From the NCBI GenBank assembly GCA_028821455.1, contig JAPPGE010000082.1, forward strand, positions 79,911-143,910: DNA of 64,000 bases, read 5' to 3'. The DNA is from a bacterium. Its GTDB lineage: Bacteria > Pseudomonadota > Alphaproteobacteria > SP197. Of this stretch, positions 16,368 through 25,167 are shown one piece after another. How positions within the stretch are numbered: position 1 is the stretch's first letter; each line of letters starts with the position of its first letter. The position numbers and the translations under genes were made by a program. The notes below the pieces were generated by a model. The model was not told the origin of the DNA. It saw only the letters and a program-made list of their open reading frames with translations, and ran no database searches.

Positions 16368-18347
16368 ATGCATGATCCCTGCGCGCGCGGCAGGCGTCTT
16401 TTCACCTTTGGTGTCGTCGCCGATTCTCACGTCACCGAGGAGGAGGCCATGGCCATCGGCGGATATGACGTCGACACGATCCTTCTCAATGTCGAGCGAT
16501 GCCGCTACGTGGTTGAGGAGATCAATCGCCGGACCCCTGACTTCGTGGTCCATCTCGGGGACATCACGCATCCCGGACCGGGCACGCCGGCCTACGAGGA
16601 GTCGGCCCGGAGGTTCCATCAGGTCTTCGAGGAACTGGAGTGCCCACTCCATCTCGTCCCCGGCAACCATGACATTGGCGAGAAGGCCTTTCCAGGCGAT
16701 CCCCTGGCAGACCAGGATGCGCGACTGACGGTCAGCGACGACATGATTGCCGAGTACGAACGTTACTTTCAGTCCCAGTACTACGCGTTCGAGCACGAGG
16801 ACTGCCTGTTCGTGGTGATGAACGGGATGATCGTGAATTCGGGCCTCGCGGCAGAAGACCGGCAGAGGAGGTGGCTCGAATCACTTCTGGCCGACAACGG
16901 TGGCCGGCGTATCTTCGTTTTTTCCCACTACCCGCCCTATCTGTCCCATGCCGGCGAGACGGGACACTATGACGCCACCGACGAACCGGGACGGTCTTGG
17001 CTGCTCGGGCTGTTTGAACGCCATGGGGTGGAGGCGCAGTTTGCCGGCCACGTGCATAACTTCTTCTTCAATCGTCATCACGGAACAAGCATGTATGTCC
17101 TTCCGTCGACGAGTTTCCTGCGCCACGACTACCACGAGCTCTTTCGCGCGGCACCCGGATTCAAGCAGGGCCGCCACGACACCGCAAAACTTGGCTATGG
17201 CGTGGTCGACGTGCACGAAACGGGGCATCTCCTGCATGTCATCCGCACCTTCGGCCGCACGTGCGAAGCGGAAAAGGTATCTGCAACGCCTCCGGTTCAT
17301 GGCCTCGGACCGGGTCAGCGCGGCATCGGCCTCGACCTGCGCCAGCCATGGTGCGAGAGCGCCCACATTCCCACGCCCTGGGGCCTCGACAGTTTCAGGC
17401 GCAAGCCCATCCGCAACGATTATCCCCTGCTGGCCGTGTGGGAGATGGGTGTGGACCGGCTGCGGGTGCCTCTCGACGATCTTGCCGATCCGGACACCGG
17501 CCAGCGCATCGCCGAACTCGCTGCTCTCGGCCACCGTTTTACCGCCTTCTCGTATGGTCTGCCCGGAACAGAAGCGTGCCGGGCGCTTGTGGAACACGGC
17601 CACCATCTCGCCTTCTGGGAGGTCGTGGCTCCCGTCCTTGCCCTGCCCGAACTGCTTCCCCGAATTGCCGAACTCAGGGGCGATGTGCCTGTGCTCTTCA
17701 ACGCCTTTCGTCCAGAAAGCGGCATGTTCAGTTGCAGTCACGGCCTCGGGGTCGACGAGCGGGGTGTCGTGGAAAGTCTCCTCGCTCTCGAGGACGCTCC
17801 CCGCGTTCTCGACGGTGTGGTGTTCGGCATCGACAGGAAGGACTCTCCGGCGCAAGCGATCGAGGCCGCGCGAACCAGCGTCTCAGGCCTGGGCGTCAAG
17901 GCTGTCGCGCATGTCCGGTTCACCCGGCACACCCCTCCGGAGCGGGACGAGGATGAGGAGTTTGATGCAAACCGGGTGGCCGAATCCGTCACGGCGGCCA
18001 TGTGCTTCGACGATGTTGTGGTGGTGCTCGACAACTTCACCGGCATCGATCGCGGTTACCACTTTTGCGGCGGGCTGGTCGACCGTCTCTACAATCCGCA
18101 AGCGGGCGCGGCCATCGTGCGCAACCTCCACCGCATGCTGGCCCCCGGGTGCCGGCTGAATTCGCGCACGCAGACACCGTCGATCACGTTCCTGGACCTC
18201 GAGGGCGCCGCCCAGTCCCTGCTGCTTCCGTCGCCCAGCATGCGCGACGTGCCTGTGCCAGAGGTCCAGGGAGTGGTGTGTGATCTGGTCACGGGCGATG
18301 CCGTATCGGGACGAATGTCGGGACCGGCCCTGGTGCTGGAACCGTGA
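16368..18347 (+). CDS. Two-part protein: metallophosphoesterase domain plus unrecognised C-terminal domain
   Basis: A 659-residue protein starting at ATG 16368 after GGGAG. Residues 10-290 are a calcineurin-like phosphoesterase with all metal ligands: D19 and H21 (VADSH), D65 (HLGDITHPG), N100/H101 (VPGNHD), H187 (FSHYPP) and H228/H230 (FAGHVHN). Residues from about 300 to 659 form a second domain that I do not recognise. Its regular strand-helix alternation (WEMGVDRLRVPLDDL, GHRFTAFSYGLPG, VPVLFNAFRPESG, DGVVFGIDRKDS, DVVVVLDNFTGIDRGYH) suggests an alpha/beta barrel. No signal peptide is visible. Its stop overlaps the GTG start of the inositol-phosphatase-family gene, hinting at joint action on a phosphorylated metabolite. 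Confidence 0.82.
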   Translation: MHDPCARGRRLFTFGVVADSHVTEEEAMAIGGYDVDTILLNVERCRYVVEEINRRTPDFVVHLGDITHPGPGTPAYEESARRFHQVFEELECPLHLVPGNHDIGEKAFPGDPLADQDARLTVSDDMIAEYERYFQSQYYAFEHEDCLFVVMNGMIVNSGLAAEDRQRRWLESLLADNGGRRIFVFSHYPPYLSHAGETGHYDATDEPGRSWLLGLFERHGVEAQFAGHVHNFFFNRHHGTSMYVLPSTSFLRHDYHELFRAAPGFKQGRHDTAKLGYGVVDVHETGHLLHVIRTFGRTCEAEKVSATPPVHGLGPGQRGIGLDLRQPWCESAHIPTPWGLDSFRRKPIRNDYPLLAVWEMGVDRLRVPLDDLADPDTGQRIAELAALGHRFTAFSYGLPGTEACRALVEHGHHLAFWEVVAPVLALPELLPRIAELRGDVPVLFNAFRPESGMFSCSHGLGVDERGVVESLLALEDAPRVLDGVVFGIDRKDSPAQAIEAARTSVSGLGVKAVAHVRFTRHTPPERDEDEEFDANRVAESVTAAMCFDDVVVVLDNFTGIDRGYHFCGGLVDRLYNPQAGAAIVRNLHRMLAPGCRLNSRTQTPSITFLDLEGAAQSLLLPSPSMRDVPVPEVQGVVCDLVTGDAVSGRMSGPALVLEP

Positions 18348-19135
18348 CGGTGTGTTCAATCGACCTGGAGGAGGCCGCTTCGGTTGCGCGACTGGCCGCC
18401 GAGGCGCCGTCGTCGCGCCTCCTCGAGATTGCCCGAACGGGATCGTTCCGGACATCGCTCAAGGACGATGGCAGCCCGCAAACGTCGGCTGATACCATGG
18501 CCGAGCGCCTGGTGCGTCGGACGCTCCAGGCGAGCGCCTATCCGTCCGGAGCAGCCGTTCTCGGGGAGGAGGAGGGCGAGACGGGAGAGGGCTCACCGTG
18601 GCGTTGGGTCGTCGATCCTATCGACGGCACCACGGCCTTTGCCCGCGATATTCCCGTCTGGGGCACCCTGGTAGCCCTGCAGTGCGTCGAAACCGGACAG
18701 GTGGTGGCAGGCGCCATCAGACTCCCGGGCACGGATGAGACCTTCTGGGCCTGGCAGGGAGGCGGCGCCTGGCGCAACGGTGAGCGCATCCACGTGGCCG
18801 CCACCACGGAGCTTTCCCGGGCGACGGTGGCCGCAGGCCTGCTGCGGCAGTTCAGGACCAGTGGCGTCGAACATCTTGTCGGAATGCTTGCCGAGGCGGT
18901 GGAAGACATGCGCATCTTCGGTGACGTGTTCGCCCATGTAGCGGCGGCACGCGGCGCTGTCGACGCCGTCGTCGATCCCGATCTTTCCTTGTGGGACTTT
19001 GCCGCATCCCGCATCCTCATCGAGGAGGCCGGCGGTATCGTCCTCGTGCGTCACACGGGCCGTGGCCGGGGGCACGACGTGCTTCTTGGTGCGCCGACGG
19101 TTGTCGAGCGTCTGGCCCGGTTGCTCGAATTCTGA
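18344..19135 (+). CDS. Inositol monophosphatase family phosphatase
   Basis: A 263-residue Mg-dependent phosphatase, starting at a GTG that overlaps the upstream stop (GTGA). The metal-binding loop is WRVVDPIDGTTAFARDIP-like (VVDPIDGTTAF near 88-98). The GEEEGE acidic site is upstream of it, and the second signature DLSLWDFAASRILIEEAGG lies near the C-terminus. Family members act on inositol phosphates, histidinol phosphate, fructose bisphosphate or 3'-phosphoadenosine phosphates; the sequence does not decide between these. Translational coupling to the phosphoesterase protein suggests successive dephosphorylation of one substrate. Confidence 0.87.
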   Translation: MTVCSIDLEEAASVARLAAEAPSSRLLEIARTGSFRTSLKDDGSPQTSADTMAERLVRRTLQASAYPSGAAVLGEEEGETGEGSPWRWVVDPIDGTTAFARDIPVWGTLVALQCVETGQVVAGAIRLPGTDETFWAWQGGGAWRNGERIHVAATTELSRATVAAGLLRQFRTSGVEHLVGMLAEAVEDMRIFGDVFAHVAAARGAVDAVVDPDLSLWDFAASRILIEEAGGIVLVRHTGRGRGHDVLLGAPTVVERLARLLEF

Positions 19136-19148
19136 AGGGCGGACTCCA

Positions 19149-19853
19149 GTGGAGAGCGACGAGAGAAAGAAGCGGATCGGCGAAGCCGTCAACAGGGCCT
19201 TCTCGCAGGAGCGGCGCGGCCGGTCCTCGGCAAGGAACGTGCTCCTCATCGTTGGCGTGCTTGTCGTCGCCTTTGCCCTGCGCGAGACAGGACTCATCGG
19301 TGATACGCATGACGTCAAAAGCACAGTGACCGGCGACACGGCCGTCCTGGTGGCGGACCTGCCGCAGCTCAACCTTCTTGGCGCGCCCGACGGCGACACC
19401 GTTCTCTTTGTCTTTTCCGATTATCTGTGCAGTCACTGCCGTCGTCTCGCTCTTGCCATCGACGAATTCCTGGAGGCGAATCCGGACGTCCGGGTGGCCG
19501 TCATCGATCTTCCCGGCGAGGCCGGGCAATCGCTGAGTGCGGCACGCCACGCCATTGCCGCTGGAGTCCAGGGAGCGTGGCCTTCCTACCACCGGGCCAT
19601 GATCTATGGCGCTGTTCCGGTGGATGACGCCGATTTCGTCGGGCTCGGCGGAGCTCTCGGACTCGATCCCGGACGACTGTCCGCCGACGCCAGATCACAG
19701 ACCATTGCCGACGCCCTTGCCGCCAACCGCGCGCTCGCGTCACAGCTGGGCATCGAGGACGTGCCGACCATCGTCGTCGGGGACCAGATGATTGTCGGTT
19801 CTGTCGATTCGTCCAGTCTCAAGGATCTTGTCGCCAAGTTCGCGCATCGATGA
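19149..19853 (+). CDS. Membrane-anchored DsbA-like thioredoxin-fold protein (CSHC)
   Basis: A GTG start at 19149 gives 234 residues. A basic cytoplasmic N-terminus (ESDERKKRIGEAVNRAFSQE) is followed by one membrane anchor (NVLLIVGVLVVAFAL, about 28-45), so the thioredoxin domain should face the periplasm. The active site is C94-S-H-C97 in FVFSDYLCSHCRRL, and the cis-proline loop is IEDVPTIVVGD. The helical insertion typical of DsbA/DsbG-type proteins lies between them. It is followed 41 bp later by a second DsbA-like gene. The two may work together in disulfide formation or isomerisation; no DsbB or DsbD partner is in the window. Confidence 0.84.
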   Translation: MESDERKKRIGEAVNRAFSQERRGRSSARNVLLIVGVLVVAFALRETGLIGDTHDVKSTVTGDTAVLVADLPQLNLLGAPDGDTVLFVFSDYLCSHCRRLALAIDEFLEANPDVRVAVIDLPGEAGQSLSAARHAIAAGVQGAWPSYHRAMIYGAVPVDDADFVGLGGALGLDPGRLSADARSQTIADALAANRALASQLGIEDVPTIVVGDQMIVGSVDSSSLKDLVAKFAHR

Positions 19854-19894
19854 GGGTCTCACCAGAATCCTGAAGGAAAGGACACGAATTCATC

Positions 19895-20608
19895 ATGCTG
19901 AGAGCAGTCGTTGCAGCTGTGTTCCTGTTCACGTTGACGCCCGCGGTGGCGGACGATCAGCCGATGAACAGGACCGATGTCGAAGCGATCATTGAAGACT
20001 ACCTCACTCGCAATCCGGAAATTGTCATCCGGGCGCTGGAAGCGTGGGAACGCCTGCGCGAAGAACGCGAAGCGGAAGCGGCAATTCAGGCCATTGCCCG
20101 TTTCGATGCCGACATTCATCACGATCCCGATACACCGTGGGGAGGCGATCCTGACGGCGAGATCGTGATCGTCGAATTCTTCGACTACCGGTGTGGCTAT
20201 TGCCGCATGAGCGCGCCCGGTCTTTTCGCTGTCAGGGACGCGGTTCCCGGCGCCAAGGTGATCTACAAGGAGTTTCCGATTCTGGGGGAGGACTCCCTGC
20301 GTGCTGCAAAGGCGGCCCTGGCAGCCCGCAAGCAGGGACTCTACGAGGCTTACCATCAGGTTCTCATGCTCGAGGGAGAAGACTACAGCGAGGCCGGTCT
20401 CATGGCGCTGGCGCAATCGGTGGGTCTCGACACCGGGCGCCTGAGCGCCGACATGAAGGATCCCGCCATCGAGGCCTATCTCGAGCGGACCCACCAGCTG
20501 GCCAGCGCAATCGGAATCAACGGCACGCCGGCATTCATCATCAACGGTGAACTCTATCCCGGCGCCATCAGGCCGGGGGACTTCGAGATCATTCTCGGCA
20601 TCGAATAG
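19895..20608 (+). CDS. Secreted DsbA-like disulfide oxidoreductase (CGYC)
   Basis: A 237-residue protein with an N-terminal signal peptide (VVAAVFLFTLTPAVA). It then has a helical spacer with an EALEAWERLREEREAE-like segment (about 45-75), as in the ScsC/Com1 type of DsbA-family proteins where it mediates oligomerisation. The thioredoxin fold has C100-G-Y-C103 in FFDYRCGYCRMSAP and the cis-proline in INGTPAFIING. Such proteins oxidise or isomerise periplasmic disulfides. It follows the membrane-anchored homologue in tandem, probably in one transcript. Confidence 0.88.
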   Translation: MLRAVVAAVFLFTLTPAVADDQPMNRTDVEAIIEDYLTRNPEIVIRALEAWERLREEREAEAAIQAIARFDADIHHDPDTPWGGDPDGEIVIVEFFDYRCGYCRMSAPGLFAVRDAVPGAKVIYKEFPILGEDSLRAAKAALAARKQGLYEAYHQVLMLEGEDYSEAGLMALAQSVGLDTGRLSADMKDPAIEAYLERTHQLASAIGINGTPAFIINGELYPGAIRPGDFEIILGIE

Positions 20609-20632
20609 GACCCGTCCCCCGGCCTTCGCCTG

Positions 20633-23074
20633 ATGAAGGGTCTGAGCGATGATCTTCAGGTAGTGTCACCCGGGCCGGAACCATGCGACCGGCCTTCACC
20701 ATCCTTGCCGGAAACCGTCGGCCGCTGGTTCATGGATCGTGGCTGGCAACCCCGACGGCACCAGCTTGACACCCTTGCCGCGATGACGCGTGGCCGCTCC
20801 TGTCTTGTCATCGCACCAACCGGTGGCGGCAAGACCATGGCAGGGTTTCTCTTTTCCCTGACCGACCTTGCTGCTGCATGCGGCAACGGATTGCATACCC
20901 TCTATGTGGCGCCGTTGAAGGCTCTCTGTGTCGACATGGCGCGCAATCTCGGCGCCGTCGTTGACGAGACCGGCATAGCCGCGAGGGTCGAGACCCGCAC
21001 CGGCGATACGCCACAGGCTCGCCGTCGCCGGCAGCGCAGCGATCCGCCCGACATCCTGCTTACCACACCCGAATCCGTCGCCCTTCTGATCTCCTGGCCG
21101 GAAGCAGGCAGCATTTTCGGCAATCTCCGGGTTGTCGTTGTTGATGAAATCCACGAACTGGCCGGAACAAAGCGGGGCGATCAGCTGGCGCTCGCCCTGA
21201 CGCGTCTCTCGGCATTGTCACCGGGCCACCGCCGTATCGGTCTCTCCGCCACCGTGGCCGAACCGGTGAAGCTCGCAAGCTATCTCGATGATGGCGCCGG
21301 TGTCATGGTCGTCAGGGCCGATGGCGGAGCTTCCCCCGACATCACCATCATGGAGACCGGCAACCGCATCCCACTTGCCGGACACACCGCACGGCATGCC
21401 GTGCCGGACATCTATCGTGCGATCCGCGACGTCGGCACCGCCCTCGTCTTCGTCAACACGCGCAGTCAGGCCGAGCGCGTGTTCCAGGATCTCTGGGAGA
21501 TCAATGACGACAACCTCGGTATCGCCCTTCACCACGGCTCCCTGGCCCGCGAGCAGAGACTGAAAGTCGAGTCGGCGATGGCCGAAGGATCGTTGCGGGC
21601 CGTGGTGGCGACCTCGACACTCGATCTCGGTGTCGACTGGGGAGCGGTCGATTTGGTCGTCCAGATCGGTGCCCCGAAGGGCGTGGCCCGCATGCTGCAG
21701 CGCATTGGCCGGGCCCGCCACCGCATGGACGAACCCTCAAAAGCCTTGCTGGTGCCGGCCAACCGCTTCGAACTCCTGGAGTGTCAGGCGGTTCTCGATG
21801 CCATAGGAGAGGGCGTCCTTGACGGCGCTCCACGGGAGCGCGGCGGCATTGATGTTCTTGCCCAGCACGTCCTTGCAACCGCTGCCAGCGGGCCCTTTCA
21901 TCCCGACACCCTCTACCGCGATGTGATCAGGGCTGCTCCCTATGAGAGCCTCGAACGCAGCCTGTTCGACCGGATTGTGGACTATGTTGCCACGGGCGGT
22001 TATGCGCTCGTGGCCTACGAGCGGTTCCGGCGCCTCACGGCATGCGACGATGGGACGTTGCGTATTGCCGACGAAGCGACGGCGCGACGTTTTCGCATGA
22101 ACGCGGGCACCATCGTCGAGGATGCCAAGCTGAAGGTGCGGATGAAGAGCGGCAAGGTCATCGGCGAGGTCGAGGAACACTTCATGCTTGGCCTTTCCCC
22201 TGGCGAGACCTTTGCCTTTGCCGGCGAGGTCTGGGCGCTCATCGGCATCAGGCAGACTGATGCGATTGTCACGAGGGCGCGTGGCGGAGAGCCGCGTGTG
22301 CCGATTTATGGCGGCGGTTCCTTTCCTCCCACCACCAACGTTGCCGGTTTCTTGAGAAAGATCATGGCGGAACCGGATCGCCGCGCCGTCCTTCCTGAAG
22401 ACGTGAGGGAATGGCTCGACTTCCAGGCGGAGTTTTCGGTCCTGCCCGGTGTCGATGATCTCCTTGTCGAGACCTTTCCCCGCGCCGACAAGGTGTTTCT
22501 CGTCGCCTACCCATTCGAGGGGAGGCCCGCGCACCAGACCCTGGGCATGCTGATGACAAGGCGCATGGAGCGCATGGGAGCCGGACCTCTGGGGTTTGTC
22601 GCCAATGACTATGCCCTTGCCATCTGGAGTCTCCGGCATGTCGGGGATATCTCGGCTCTCATCGACGAGTCGCTCCTGCTGGAGGACCTCGACGACTGGC
22701 TCGCCGGATCCAGCCTCCTGAAACGGTCCTTCCGCAAGGTGGCCACGGTGGCCGGACTCATAGAGCGCCAGCATCCCGGCTATCGCAAGACCGGGCGCCA
22801 GGTCACGTTCTCCACCGACCTCATCTATGATGTGCTGCATCGCCATGAGCCCGACCATGTCCTTCTCGAGGCTGCAAGAAAGGAAGCCATGGACACACTT
22901 CTGGAAACCCGGCGCCTCGAAGACATGCTGGTGAGAGTGAGGGGACGCATTCTCCAGCGTGACCTTGACACGGTCTCGCCCCTTGCCCTTCCGGTGATGC
23001 TCGAGGTCGGACGCCAGATGGTGGCCTCCTCGGCCCTCGACGATCTCATCGAAGCATTTGGCGGCGAACCGTGA
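20633..23074 (+). CDS. Ligase-associated DEXH-box helicase (Lhr-like)
   Basis: An 813-residue superfamily 2 helicase of the Lhr-like type that accompanies bacterial LigC/LigD-type ligases. Walker A is APTGGGKT at 61-68, motif II is DEIH at 171-174, motif III is LSATV, and motif VI is QRIGRARHR. Lhr-type winged-helix and C-terminal regions follow (LVPANRFELLECQAVLDAI, MTRRMERMGAGPLGFVANDYAL). The family is thought to act in DNA damage response. Its stop overlaps the GTG of the pdeM gene (GTGA), the usual pairing, but neither the ATP-dependent ligase nor the partner exonuclease that complete this module is present in the window. Confidence 0.9.
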   Translation: MKGLSDDLQVVSPGPEPCDRPSPSLPETVGRWFMDRGWQPRRHQLDTLAAMTRGRSCLVIAPTGGGKTMAGFLFSLTDLAAACGNGLHTLYVAPLKALCVDMARNLGAVVDETGIAARVETRTGDTPQARRRRQRSDPPDILLTTPESVALLISWPEAGSIFGNLRVVVVDEIHELAGTKRGDQLALALTRLSALSPGHRRIGLSATVAEPVKLASYLDDGAGVMVVRADGGASPDITIMETGNRIPLAGHTARHAVPDIYRAIRDVGTALVFVNTRSQAERVFQDLWEINDDNLGIALHHGSLAREQRLKVESAMAEGSLRAVVATSTLDLGVDWGAVDLVVQIGAPKGVARMLQRIGRARHRMDEPSKALLVPANRFELLECQAVLDAIGEGVLDGAPRERGGIDVLAQHVLATAASGPFHPDTLYRDVIRAAPYESLERSLFDRIVDYVATGGYALVAYERFRRLTACDDGTLRIADEATARRFRMNAGTIVEDAKLKVRMKSGKVIGEVEEHFMLGLSPGETFAFAGEVWALIGIRQTDAIVTRARGGEPRVPIYGGGSFPPTTNVAGFLRKIMAEPDRRAVLPEDVREWLDFQAEFSVLPGVDDLLVETFPRADKVFLVAYPFEGRPAHQTLGMLMTRRMERMGAGPLGFVANDYALAIWSLRHVGDISALIDESLLLEDLDDWLAGSSLLKRSFRKVATVAGLIERQHPGYRKTGRQVTFSTDLIYDVLHRHEPDHVLLEAARKEAMDTLLETRRLEDMLVRVRGRILQRDLDTVSPLALPVMLEVGRQMVASSALDDLIEAFGGEP

Positions 23075-23757
23075 TCGTCAATGGCGTGGTGCTGCAGCCG
23101 GACCCCGCCGGAGTCCTCCACTGGGCCGAAGCGCGCCTGCTGGCAGTCGCCGACCTCCATCTCGGGAAGGGGAAGGCCTTTGCCCGTCACGGATCGCTGC
23201 TGCCTCCCCATGACACGAAGGCCACCATCCGGCATCTGGCTGAGGTCGTCACCCGTCTTGAACCCGAGTGTGTCGTCTGTCTCGGCGACAGCTTTCACGA
23301 CCGCGAGGCTGCCTCGGAACTGGAGCAGGCCTCACTCACGGCACTGGAGGATCTGGTACGCGGGCGCGACTGGATCTGGATTGCCGGCAATCACGACCCG
23401 GTTCCGCCTGCCATGCTCTCCGGGCGCTCCATGGAGACATTCACGATAGGCAGGCTGACGTTCCGCCACGTACCGTCATGCGCTATGGTGGCGGGCGAGG
23501 TCTCGGGTCATCTCCATCCTTCGGCCGTCATTGCCCCGAAGGGGACGAGAATTCGACGCCGCTGCTTTGCTAGCGACGGGAGGCGGGTCATTTTGCCGGC
23601 CTTTGGCGCCTATGCGGGCGGGCTTGATGTTCACGAAAGGGCTTTTTCCGGACTGTTCCCCGCGGGTTTCGATGTCTGGCTTGTCGGGGGCAAGGAGATG
23701 CGGCGCATCCCGGGGGACCGTCTGGTCCGGCCCGCATGGATTGAACGTGACCGGTGA
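23071..23757 (+). CDS. pdeM: Ligase-associated DNA damage response endonuclease PdeM
   Basis: A 228-residue metallophosphoesterase-fold protein starting at a GTG that overlaps the helicase stop. Metal-site motifs are LAVADLHLGKGKAFA (DxH), VCLGDSFHD (GDxxHD), IAGNHDP (GNHD) and SGHLHPS (GHxHP). This set and the length are typical of PdeM, the nuclease or phosphodiesterase of the ligase-associated repair cluster. It probably acts on DNA ends together with the helicase. It is followed by an unrelated membrane protein gene. Confidence 0.88.
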   Translation: MIVNGVVLQPDPAGVLHWAEARLLAVADLHLGKGKAFARHGSLLPPHDTKATIRHLAEVVTRLEPECVVCLGDSFHDREAASELEQASLTALEDLVRGRDWIWIAGNHDPVPPAMLSGRSMETFTIGRLTFRHVPSCAMVAGEVSGHLHPSAVIAPKGTRIRRRCFASDGRRVILPAFGAYAGGLDVHERAFSGLFPAGFDVWLVGGKEMRRIPGDRLVRPAWIERDR

Positions 23758-23770
23758 GGAGATGCGGCAC

Positions 23771-24439
23771 ATGACCAACGCGCAACCACATCCACCGGAA
23801 CAGCCCAGACGCAGGATATGGGCGCGCCTGCGGGCCTACTTCATCACCGGCATCATCGTTGTGGCGCCTTTGGCCCTGACGGTCTACCTCGTCACGTTCA
23901 TCGTCGGATTCATCGACGAGAACGTGCTGCCGCTGCTGGGCGAGACCTGGAATCCGGAAAACTACCTGCCCTTTGCCGTGCCCGGCATCGGAGTGGCCAT
24001 CTTCGTGGTCGCCATCACCCTCATCGGCTGGATGGCGACCGGACTGATCGGCCGCACCGTGGTCAGCATGGGAGAACGTCTGCTCGAACGCATGCCGATT
24101 GTCCGATCGGTCTATTCGGTGTTCAAGCAGATCTTCGAAACCGTCTTTTCACACGATTCCAGAGCCTTTCGCGATGTCGTGCTGATCTCGTGGCCGCGAC
24201 CGGGATGCTGGGCGGTGGGGTTCGCCACCGGATCCGCGAAAGGGGAGGTGGGGGACGCCATCGGCGACGACGTGGTCAATGTCTTCCTGCCGACAACACC
24301 CAATCCGACGTCCGGCTACCTCCTGTTTCTGCCCAAGAAGGACGTGATCTTCCTCGACATGACCGTCGAACAGGGCATCAAGCTGGTGATTTCCGGTGGC
24401 GTGGTGACGCCCGAAATGGTGGCCGCCAACAGCCGCTGA
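23771..24439 (+). CDS. DUF502 family integral membrane protein
   Basis: About 222 residues. The ATG at 23771 lies 9 nt after GAGGAG; an in-frame ATG at 23762 is closer to that site and less likely. Two membrane segments are visible, at about residues 22-47 (YFITGIIVVAPLALTVYLVT) and 73-95 (GVAIFVVAITLIGWMATGLI). A conserved cytoplasmic domain follows, with VYSVFKQIFETVF, WPRPGCWAVGFATG and VFLPTTPNPTSGYLLFLPK, which identify DUF502. The function of the family is not established. It follows pdeM by 13 bp. Confidence 0.88.
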   Translation: MTNAQPHPPEQPRRRIWARLRAYFITGIIVVAPLALTVYLVTFIVGFIDENVLPLLGETWNPENYLPFAVPGIGVAIFVVAITLIGWMATGLIGRTVVSMGERLLERMPIVRSVYSVFKQIFETVFSHDSRAFRDVVLISWPRPGCWAVGFATGSAKGEVGDAIGDDVVNVFLPTTPNPTSGYLLFLPKKDVIFLDMTVEQGIKLVISGGVVTPEMVAANSR

Positions 24440-25167
24440 CCAGCCCCGACCCTCACCTCGAGGCCGATTACGCACGTGCACTGCAGCCGCACAACCGATG
24501 CCTATCTCGCACCCGGCGCCACCCCGACTGCACATTGTCGGAGATCCGCACCCTTGTCCCGTCTATCTTCAGGTTCGCCTGGTTCGGATCGTTACACTGC
24601 TGCTCTTTCCTTCCGGGGCCGACTATGGTCTGAGTGCCAGTGAAACGTGCGTGGTGGCAACGGCGGTCCGGTTTCTCCGGAAAATTGGCGATAACGGGGT
24701 CTTTGACAAACCGGCAGGCTGCCGATGAACAGGCTCATCGTGAAGCCGACTCCGCATATCGGCGCAATCCCATAGACTTGCGTTCAGGTCACCACTTACG
24801 AGCGGCCTGAGCGCAGGTTGGCATGCGCGACGGGCCACGCAACGGCGACGGCACACGCGCGGCTGACGTCTGCGGAAAGACGTCAGGGCCCATGTGGCGG
24901 GCGCCGGGAAACGCTCCAATGCCACGGTCTCATATTTGGAGAAAAGGGGGACCTGGCGGCAATTCTGAAGAAGATTCCTCCCGGCTCGTCGGGGCATGGG
25001 ACCGCAAGCACACGCGGAACACGCGCGCGCAGTGACGGGAGGCCGTCTGGAACCCATTGCTCCTGTTACCTATATCAGACGTTGCCGGCGCGGCCCTGGC
25101 GAGCGGCATCGCCGCGCCCGGGTCCTGCTGGTTGCTTTTCTGATGCCTGCTTGGCGATCGGCGGCCC
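24440..25167. other. 728-bp intergenic stretch without recognised gene; contains a perfect hairpin
   Basis: No open frame here has a convincing start, ribosome-binding site or recognisable protein. The most distinct element is a perfect 9-bp stem with a 6-nt loop at 24863-24886 (CTGACGTCT / AGACGTCAG), not followed by a T-run. Base composition is still GC-rich. The length and the structured centre leave room for a small RNA, but I cannot match it to 6S, SRP, tmRNA or RNase P RNA by eye. Confidence 0.4.
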
